Source: Russula earlei (lineage: Eukaryota > Basidiomycota > Agaricomycetes > Russulales > Russulaceae). Taken from it: DNA of 64,000 nucleotides. A program made the position numbers and the translations under genes. Below are positions 56,982 to 64,000 of the stretch, piece after piece. The notes beneath the pieces are model-generated. The model had not been told where the DNA came from. It did not search any database and worked only from the letters and a program-made list of their open reading frames with translations. Each line of letters opens with the position of its first letter. Positions within the stretch are counted from its first letter, which is position 1. The stretch covers positions 1 to 64,000 of the forward strand of contig JAGFNK010000291.1 in assembly GCA_025769875.1 (NCBI GenBank), read 5' to 3'.

Positions 56982-57645
56982 TGTTGTGGTTTACCCCTCT
57001 TTTGGTTTGTCCCTAAGACTTCCCTTATTGTTCTTTACTTTCACCCCCATCCCCTTAGTTACAGTTTCATCCCTTGATACTGATGGCCCTTATTGTGTCA
57101 ACCATTGTGTTTCATCTATTGTTTCATCTATTGTTTCATCTATTATTGAGTCCCTTCTGCTATTGGCTCATCTTTTATCTATTGTTCTGCATATAGTACT
57201 GTACAGCCTCGCTACATACAGTATTTAAGCGCCTGTAAAAGCTGGGGAAATGTCCCAAGCTTAGCTTTGTCCCATTTCCTGTTGCATCCCTCTGCCCTGT
57301 ATTGTCTCTCAATCACAACTTGTGTTGTGCTGGCTTACACTCTGCTTGCTCTAAACTCACCACAAGGGACCTTGTGCTGGCTTACACTCTGCTTGCTCTA
57401 AACTCACCACAAGGGACCTTTGTGTTCCTCTTCCTCTTCTGCTTCTCCATCATCATCCTCCTCTTCTGTGAAACCAGGAGATCAACTCTGTCTGCAGATT
57501 AGGTCACCCTTGACTTAGTCTTGAGACGCTAAACCCCTGAACCGGTCTCCTTGAGCCGGCCCCCACTGAACCCTTGAACCAAGTCACAGGGACTTGACCC
57601 CACCAAACCCTGAACTAACGCTCTCACGGCCACGACGCCGTAACA
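56982..57645 (+). repeat. 3' LTR of gypsy family 2 (664 bp)
   Basis: Aligns end to end with 49161-49777 except for about 15 substitutions and one 47-bp tandem duplication (TGTGCTGGCTTACACTCTG..., about 57327-57420). A polypurine tract precedes it. Confidence 0.93.
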
Positions 57646-57650
57646 GTGCC

Positions 57651-58550
57651 TGCCTACAGCACTCCACCCTCTGGAGATCCATCAAAGTGCTTCATCTCCA
57701 CCAAAATATGCACCTCAACACTGGCATTCAAGCTGAGGCCAACTTTGCACAGTGGAAACTGGAGGTTGGAAAAGGCAGGCACACTGCCCCAAACTCTATC
57801 ATCCATCTTCCCCCCTATATGAAGTGCAGGGAGAACACAGTTTCCTCTCTGATTGACAGCATCTACCCTGGCCTTGACACTGGCAACCCTTCTTCCCAGT
57901 TCTTTGCAGAGTGCGCCATCCTTTCTAGCCTTAACACTGATGTGGACAGCATCAACAAGGAGGTGCTTAGGAGGTTCCCAGGGAGAGGACAAGTGTTTCA
58001 GAGTGCAGACAGCATTCCCACTTCTGAGCAGAGTGGGGATGCTGATGTGATGCTGAACTATCCAGTGGAGTATGTGAACTCAATCAACTGCTCTGGACTT
58101 CCTCTTGCCAAACTAGAGCTCAAGGTGGGTTGTCTTGTGATGGTGCTGAGGAACTTGGATGCCAGACATGGTGTCTGCAATGGGAGCAGAGGGATCTTGA
58201 GGAGGTCTAGTAACAGGGTGCTAGAAGTTGAGCTGATAACAGGGGAGCATGCAAGGGAGAAGGTCTTCATCCCAAGGATCCCTTGCCAACCAACAGAGGA
58301 TCAAGTTGCCTTCAAGTTTACAAGGAGGCAATTCCCTGTAAGGGCATGCTTTGCCATGACCATCAAAAAGTCTCAGGGGCAAACACTGAAGCATGTTGGG
58401 TTGGATTTAAGAAATCTAGTCTTCACACATGGGCAACTTTATGTCGGGGTATCAAGGGTGACCTCTGTCTCCAACATCAAGGTGATTTGGGAGGAAGAGA
58501 AGAGGGAGGCTTCCACTAAGAATATAGTATATAGTGAAGTGTTACTATAA
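57651..58550 (+). pseudogene. Helitron PIF1-like helicase, C-terminal half
   Basis: The open frame LWRSIKVLHLHQNMHLN, MKCRENTVSSLIDSIYPGLD, FFAECAILSSLNTDVDSIN, LPLAKLELKVGCLVMVLRNLDARHGVCNGSRGIL, FPVRACFAMTIKKSQGQTL and LYVGVSRVTS matches helicase motifs III-VI of Helitron PIF1 proteins. It runs without a stop to TAA at 58550. It continues the half at 48652-49155 and uses the same GTGCC junction. Confidence 0.85.
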
Positions 58551-58555
58551 CAAGA

Positions 58556-59058
58556 TGTGTGTTCAGTGTATGTATTGTTGTTGAAGATAGGCACAGTATG
58601 TGTGATTAGATAGCAGCAGATGATAAGATCACAGGCTGATCTATCAGACAATAGTTCAGTTTGGTTGACACAAAACTCATATAAATAATGTATCTATCAG
58701 ACAATAGCTACAATGTGTGATCAGTACTGTGAGATAAGATATCATAGTGTAAATACTCACTTCAGTTTGGTTGACACAAAACTGAAGTGATCTATGTACT
58801 TTGTGGTGTTCTTAAGTACCTGAGACCGCCACTGGACGCAGTACAGTTAACTACTATCATGGATCACTAAGTAAGTCCGAGGATCAGCTGTAAGTAGCTA
58901 CCGATTGTCCTAAATCACTCTATCAGTGTAAATAATGCATGCTGCAGCATAGGAGCTGAGCCGGTGATGCCTGGTCCAGGTGATCCGATGCGTCAATGCA
59001 TCTGAGTTGTGATCATATCACAATGCACCTGAGACTCTGAGCAGTGCAGATCTCAACA
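58556..59058 (-). repeat. Probable 3' LTR of a Ty1/copia element
   Basis: On the minus strand it starts TGTTGAGATCTGCACTGC at 59058, about 35 bp after the pol stop, and probably ends near 58556. It carries a TATA-like CATATAAATAATG and two copies of TTCAGTTTGGTTGACAC. The far LTR is not in the window, so the exact end is unproven. Confidence 0.5.
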
Positions 59059-59091
59059 TCACCCTGTGATTAAGACAGTCAGTAGATTAGA

Positions 59092-59996
59092 TCAATTAAG
59101 ACCCAACCCATTGACGAAGGTCCAGAGCAGTGCGTGAGCATGCAGCTTGGTGAGACCATCTGCAAGCATCTCTCCTGTGGGAGTATGGATAAGTGTGATC
59201 GGTCCATCCTCAATGTATTGGTGGATGGCGTGATGCTTGATAGGGATATGCTTTGACCATCTCCCAGTGACTGGGTTGAGCACAAGGTCAACAGTGCCTT
59301 TGTTATCACCATGAAGTGGAATTGGATCAGAGATCTGATAGCCAATCTTGGAGAAGAAGCTCCAATACCACACGGCTTGATTAGCTGCATCGGCTAAGGC
59401 CATATATTCAGCTTGAGTGGTACTTTGGGCAACAGTCTTCTGTTTGTGTGAGGTCCGGGAGATTGCAGCGCTGGAAAGTAGGAAGACATAGCCCAAGGTG
59501 GAACAGTAGTCATCTGCATTGTCTCCGAGGCTAGAGTCGGAGTACCCGTGTAATCCGGTATTGTGTGCGCCATCATAACACAGCTTTAGATCTGAAGTGC
59601 TGTTAAGATAAGATAGTACATATTTGGCAAGGCGTAGATGATGCAATGAGGGATTGGATGAGTATTGGGTGAGTCGAGAGACTGCAAATGATATATCTGG
59701 TTGTGTCCCAATCTGCACATAGAGAAGGCTGCCAATGATGCATTGAAAATACTTTATTTCATCAGGCGTTGCCTCCCCGGAGTGCTTGCCCAAGTGGACA
59801 TCTGCCCCCGGAGGGCAGCAGAGTGTGGACTGGATTGGAATCCGCCATCCTGAAGCGATTGATGATCTCTGAGATGTACCTAGATTGATCAATGTCTAGA
59901 TGCTTAGCCAAGCAATCATGCGTACCACGAATCCCAAGATAGGAGTCGATCTCGCCTAGATCAGTCATTTCATAGTGCATGGACAATGAATTCTTA
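59092..59996 (-). pseudogene. Ty1/copia Pol, end of RT and RNase H, truncated by a Harbinger insertion
   Basis: The minus strand reads MHYEMTDLGEIDSYLGI and IDQSRYISEIINRF (RT end), a frame change near 59820, and IGSLLYVQIGTQPDISFAVSRL. RNase H follows with GYSDSSLGDNADD, SRTSHKQKTVAQSTTQAEYMAL and LHGDNKG, ending MLADGLTKLHAHALLWTFVNGLGLN before the stop at 59092. The active-site acidic residues of RNase H are present. The upstream part of the element is cut by the Harbinger TIR at 59997 (target TTA at 59994-59996). Confidence 0.85.
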
Positions 59997-60285
59997 GGCC
60001 CATGATACCAACCAAGAATTGTTGAACTTCGAACTTGAACTTGAATTTTGGGATTTTCCGGGAGGGACTGGTGTGACCAGTGTGATATAAGTGACATCGC
60101 ATATATGATAAACTAATAGGTTTTTTTTTAATATGAGTTTTTATTTGCTTGTGATTTGCATATTCACATATTCACATATTTGTGTGTGATTGCACATGTG
60201 TAAGCCCTTTGTCAGTACCTTCTTTTTCACCTTCACTTCGGCGTCGCCCCACACTTTATTTTCCTGATCCTGATCATCACCTCCC

Positions 60286-61537
60286 ATGCAGACCCACTCA
60301 TCAAGAAGCTCTGATTCCTCTGCAGAAGAAACCCGAGCAGATATCAAGGCAAGATGGATGACTGAGGAGGAAGCCGAGTTCTTAAACTTCTTCTTGGAGC
60401 ACAAGGACCAAATGACGTCCAATGCTATCTTCAAGGATCAAGTCTTAAATGAGGTGGCCAGTCAAATTAGGTCCCTTTGTAAGAAAGGTGGCTTCAAAAC
60501 TCTGAGCTCATGCAAGACAAAGTGGCAAAGGGTATGTGTTTTCTCTTTTCACTACACCTCAACACTGACACCATTCAACTAGATGAAGACTGACTGGGAC
60601 ACCATTTCAGCGATCAAAAATAAGTCTGGCATGGCTTGGGATGATGTGACAGGAATGGACATATCAGCAGAAAATCAAAATCAGGCAGTGTATGATGAGC
60701 TGGTCGCAGTGCATCTGTAACTCCTGATTTGTCAACAATATCTTACTTTAGTAGGACAAACCAGTGGTCAAGAAGTTCCACCACAAGGGCTGGCCACATT
60801 GTGAGGCCATGGAATCTCTTGTAGGAACAAAAACCAAAGGCAAACATGCATACTGGGCTTTGCAGCCAACACCTCATGCTGAGCATGCTCCATCCCAGCC
60901 ACCTACTCCTGCTCACCTGACCCCCGATTTGTCTCAAGTTGGCGGCAGCAGGAGGGCATCGACTTCACCATCAAATACCTCATTCGACTTCACAAATACC
61001 TCATTCAACTTCGTAACCAACAAGTGTAAATCACCTCGCATTGACAATATCCTGATGTCTGAAACATCTTCAGCTAAAAAACAGAGGGGTGACACCATGG
61101 TGTCTGCTGTCATGGGTGTTACAGCGGTCATGAACAGAGTTGTTGATGTCTTTGACTCAACTGTCCATTCTCTTGGTCTCTCCCCGCCCATGCCTAAATT
61201 CGCACCCACACCCGCACTTGCACTTGCACCCGCACCCACACCGGCACCGGCACCGGCACCTGCACCTGCACCGGCACTCGCAGGTGATACTGTACCTGGA
61301 TTTTTGGCACTTCCTGAGTATGCATGCCGGACACTGGCAGTCCAACACCTTGCCAGTGATATCAAGGATATCACAAATGGTTGTTGGTTGCCAACTGATG
61401 ATATTGTCCCAGCATTATCCCTGTTTGCCAATTGCGGCATTGGAGAGGTGGATGGCTACCTTGTGCTCATATCCGTGGAGTCATCATGTGAGTTTGCACA
61501 TGGATACATATGTAATCTGGTGGAGAAAGTGAAGTGA
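60286..61537 (+). CDS. Harbinger Myb/SANT-like protein
   Basis: Exon 1 60286-60531: ARWMTEEEAEFLNFFLEHK...MTSNAIFKD...SCKTKWQR, a Myb/SANT-like trihelix. Intron 60532-60582 (GTATGT..CTAG). Exon 2 from 60583: MKTDWDTISAIKNKSGMAW. A second intron ends near 60751. Exon 3 (to 61537) has KPVVKKFHHKGWPHCEAM, a Ser-rich region, an Ala-Pro repeat coded by a GCACCC/GGCACC microsatellite (61200-61275), and the conserved C-terminal domain CRTLAVQHLASDIKDITNGCW...DGYLVLI. No internal stop is seen. The partner at 25983-28077 shares the same domain order. In known PIF/Harbinger systems this protein brings the transposase to the termini and nucleus. Confidence 0.75.
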
Positions 61538-61753
61538 GCATAAGCAATGATTTGTGTTGTTGTGTCATGTATGTGTATCCAAATAAATATTTCACATATT
61601 GTGAAATTACATGTGATGTGCCAAAAAAGATTTTCTGTCAAAAAGTTGCACGCTTTGTCCCTGTTGTTGTCCCCTCCCTCGCTCAAGATGCCCAATAACC
61701 CTCATCAGCAATGGGTACAATGGTGACGCCAATGGCACCAACGGCTCTATGTC

Positions 61754-63048
61754 ATGTTAAATATGTCAACTGTTCTCCTACTTTGCTGCCAAGCATTACT
61801 TGAGCTCCTTGAACCCCTCTATCGTCCTCCTATCCCATATCACACATCTTCATACACTGGGGCTAAGTGGGTTGAGGACCTACTCACTGGCCATCCAGAG
61901 CGCATTTGGACTGAGCTTGAGGTGCATAAAAAAGTATTTATCATCCTCCAGCGGATCCTCCAATGACTTGGTATCTCATCATCACGACACGTCCAAGTCG
62001 AAGAACAAATTGCTATCTTCCTTTATACAGCTGTCACAGGGCTGACATCGACACATGTCAGAGGGTGTTTTCAGCGGTCACCCCGCACCATTTCAAAGTA
62101 AGTATCTCTCAGGTTTCTTTCAGATGTCATCTGATGGATAGCTAGGTATTTTAAAAAATTCTAGGCATTCTTTTGAGCCCTCCCTTCTATACCACATTTG
62201 TGCGCCTTCCTGATGCTGATTCACCCCCTCACCCCTTCATCCAAAGCAACCCCAAATTCTTTCCATTTCTCAAGGATGCACTGGGTGCTATCAACGGTAC
62301 ACATATCAACTGTTTTGCCACTGCTGCAGAGCGTGATGTGGCAAGGAACTGCAAAGGAGGTCTCATGCAGAACTGCCTCATGGGATGCTCATTCGACCTC
62401 CGCTTCACCTACCTGCTGACTGGTTGGGAGGGTTCCACTGCTGACGCAACACTTTTTCACACAGCACATCATTCTGATCTTTGTGTCCCAAGGGGGAAGT
62501 ATTATCTTGGTGATGTGGGTTTTGCCTTGTCAGATGTACTTCTCACCCCTTATCGAGGTGTGCAGTACCATCTAGCTGAATGGGGCCATGCTTGCACAAG
62601 GTGAGTCTTTGTTGTCTTACTTTCAAGTTGTCTTACTGATGTTTGTCCTAGGCCACGCACACCCAAGGAGCTGTTCAATTTGCATCCTGCCCAAGGTCGC
62701 AATGTCATTGAACACATTTTTGGAATTCTCAAGCAGCATTTCAAGATTCTCTCACAACCCTGCGAGTATGACATGGGAGTTCAAGCATGTGTCCCATGTG
62801 CGCTCGCAGCACTTCACAATCTTATTCGCGCATATGACTCTAGGGAGATTGGCACCTTTGACGACCAAGTGGCTGACCTCCAGATGGATGCACAAGAAGA
62901 GGAAGCACTGGCTGGTGAACTTGGAACAGGCCCTGTGACACAGGGTGAGAGGGAGTGAGCAAATATCAGGTGAGATAAAATTGCTGATGACATGTGGGAG
63001 CAGTATCAGAGAATTCAGAGGGACCGCGCAGAACATGTTATTGAATAG
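61754..63048 (+). pseudogene. Harbinger (DDE_Tnp_4-type) transposase, inactivated
   Basis: N-terminal segment LPYRPPIPYHTSSYTGAKWV-like and WTELEVHKKVFIILQRIL, a TGA at about 61963, then SSRHVQVEEQIAIFLYTAVTGL, an intron (62098-62164), and FPFLKDALGAINGTHINC, MGCSFDLRFTYLLTGWEGSTADATLF, YYLGDVGFALSDVLLTPYRG and VQYHLAEWGHA. A short intron near 62600 leads to RPRTPKELFNLHP, RNVIEHIFGILKQHF and VPCALAALHNLIRAYD. The first catalytic Asp (usually DGTH) is Asn (NGTH, codon 62293-62295); the second Asp (LGDVGF) and the Glu (VIEHIFG) are present. Two more TGAs (62956 and about 62971) lie before the natural end at 63048. Frame at the first splice joint is not fully consistent. Confidence 0.8.
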
Positions 63049-63236
63049 TATTTTTTTCAAAAAAAGATTTTCCATTTCCTCTTCAAAAATCTCTTGCTCC
63101 GCATGCATGGATCCTGGGCCCTACAGTATGCCTCAGCAACATTCAGCAGACACAAGCAGACTGAGTCAGTTCCCAGTCATGGCTGCAATCACGATACGCA
63201 AATATGCAAATCACAAGCAAATAAAAACTCATATTA

Positions 63237-64000
63237 TTGCCGTTTTCAGCGCACTTGGCAGAGCTTGAATTCCACCCAAATCGGCGCAGAAACCCCCTCA
63301 AACATGCGGGATGAATATCTCCCTCAAAACAGCTTCAATTCATATGAAATTTATTGTCCCTGAATCGCCTGAATGAGGGCTAGGCAGCCCCATTGTTTTC
63401 ATGAGATTTGAGTGAGAATTGGTGGAGCTGGACTCAAGCCACCTCCACATGTGTATTAGATGAATTACAACTCAAAATCATGGTCTATATCTATTATTTT
63501 TCCCTCATGTTGTACCCATGGGCTGTCTTGAGGCAGCCCCATAGTGTTTTTGACTCAAGTGTTGTGGTGTGCAACGTTGTTTCCAGTGCGATTGGAGTCA
63601 CGGCCAGCCACTCATCACCCCTCTTGCCTCTCGATTCTGACCATCCTTCTTGTTTTTCACAGACAGAGAGGAGTGGGTTGCAAAGAGGGGTCCTATTCTG
63701 AACTCTTTCTACTACAGAGTAGCTAGGGTGTTTTTATATACAGGAGTCATCTCCATTGCAGGTGGTGGCAGCAGGCATGGACGAGGAGCGAAGGCGTAAG
63801 TGGTGAGCATGAGTTTGTAGATAGAGATGTAGGTGGCGAGGACTCGAGAAAGAGGATGCATGGGGCAGCTTGCACGGGGGTGGGATCTGTCATCTTGCGG
63901 CGGCGGTGGTGGGGTCGTCTCCACTGCAGGTGTCAGCAGCAGACGTGGGTGAGAGTGCACAAATGGATGGGGAGGCGATGTGGGAGGTGGCGTGTGGTGT
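63237..64000. mobile_element. Long-TIR element (third copy), left end, runs off the window
   Basis: TTGCCGTTTTCAGCGCAC after TA (63235-63236) follows the left end of 16237-20003 without the solo LTR. It continues into the C-terminal coding part of the Gag-like gene (minus strand, stop at 63712, frame open to 63960 and beyond). It lies inside the right end of the Harbinger element. Confidence 0.85.
63712..64000 (-). CDS. Gag-like protein of the long-TIR element, C-terminal part only (window edge)
   Basis: The visible minus-strand frame (LLLTPAVETTPPPPPQDDRSHP...VYKNTLATL) is almost identical to the last ~80 residues of the protein at 19450-17681 and ends at the same place relative to the TIR. 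The N-terminal domain lies beyond the window. Confidence 0.6.
   Translation of the reverse strand, partial: HHTPPPTSPPHPFVHSHPRLLLTPAVETTPPPPPQDDRSHPRASCPMHPLSRVLATYISIYKLMLTTYAFAPRPCLLPPPAMEMTPVYKNTLATL

Larger units (their letters stand above)
49161..57645 (+). mobile_element. Complete Ty3/gypsy chromovirus (family 2), TSD GTGCC, inserted in the Helitron helicase
   Basis: 5' LTR 49161-49777, Gag, Pol with chromodomain, a C-terminal extension, polypurine tract AGGGGGGCATGA (56970-56981), 3' LTR 56982-57645. GTGCC lies on both sides (49156-49160, 57646-57650). Removing the element and one GTGCC rejoins the helicase reading. An inverted solo LTR (55109-55718) is nested inside. In-frame stops in pol suggest it is now non-autonomous. 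Confidence 0.93.
45274..58550 (+). mobile_element. Helitron Rep/helicase gene region, interrupted by a Ty3/gypsy element
   Basis: Rep (HUH) and PIF1-like helicase parts in Helitron order, with two introns at the 5' end (45523-45580 and 45860-45919). The helicase resumes at 57651 after the gypsy (49161-57645) and its GTGCC duplication. Helitron termini (5' TC, 3' hairpin-CTRR) were not identified; a copia LTR follows directly at about 58556. Confidence 0.8.
59997..63236 (+). mobile_element. PIF/Harbinger element (copy 1), inserted in copia, right end interrupted
   Basis: The left TIR GGCCCATGATACCAACC follows TTA. Internal motifs are a Myb/SANT-like gene and a DDE_Tnp_4-type transposase, both on the plus strand. 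The right subterminal sequence (GCAAATCACAAGCAAATAAAAACTC, about 63203-63230) mirrors 60134-60160. The right TIR itself is displaced by the long-TIR element at 63237. Confidence 0.85.

Noticed and set aside
1..64000. CRISPR array, bacterial operon, or phage-type system
   Set aside because: No regularly spaced direct repeats of the right size; spliced eukaryotic genes and fungal transposons throughout.

Overview
The window looks like nuclear DNA of a filamentous basidiomycete, most likely an Agaricomycete. The single-copy genes carry many short introns (50-73 bp, GT..AG) and encode typical fungal proteins. The repeats are Ty3/gypsy with chromodomain, Ty1/copia, Helitron and PIF/Harbinger elements of the kind that crowd Agaricomycete genomes. 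I cannot name a genus.

Layout. (1) 1-14.3 kb is a CpG-rich gene block: a frame-broken queuine tRNA-ribosyltransferase (QTRT1-like), a BCAS3-domain WD40 protein, an ER co-chaperone of the DNAJC3/P58IPK type, mannitol-1-phosphate 5-dehydrogenase (single exon), a small secreted Cys-rich protein and the CCAAT-binding subunit NF-YC/HAP5. A Harbinger-like non-autonomous element (7102-8305) sits between BCAS3 and DNAJC3. (2) 14.3-29 kb is a CpG-poor transposon block: a Harbinger MITE holding a solo LTR; a 2.8-kb element with ~415-bp terminal inverted repeats, TA flanks and a Gag-like protein, itself holding a solo LTR; a decayed Ty3/gypsy; the 5' end of a second gypsy family; and a Harbinger element whose Myb gene is split by a solo LTR. 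(3) 29.7-34.5 kb is a CpG-rich island with one GATA-like zinc-finger gene. (4) 34.5-45 kb is CpG-poor, gene-free DNA with solo LTRs, a 575-bp fold-back element, a proteasome-ATPase (RPT6) fragment and repeated intron-like modules. (5) 45.3-58.55 kb is a Helitron Rep/helicase gene split by a complete Ty3/gypsy chromovirus (49161-57645, TSD GTGCC), which itself holds an inverted solo LTR (TSD CCCTC). (6) 58.5-64 kb is a nest: copia remnant, Harbinger element inserted in it, and another copy of the long-TIR element inserted in the Harbinger and running off the window.

How it fits together. Host genes are housekeeping or regulatory and are not an operon. The strongest signal is mutational. Transposons have lost CpG; in-frame stops in pol and transposase are mostly TGA, many of them where Arg (CGA) is expected; and the two LTRs of the intact gypsy differ mainly at CpG sites. 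This points to methylation-linked C-to-T decay confined to repeats. The two best candidates for something undescribed are the long-TIR/TA element with a Gag-like gene, and the gypsy whose pol frame runs on into a ~0.5-k-residue extension ending in a second zinc knuckle.
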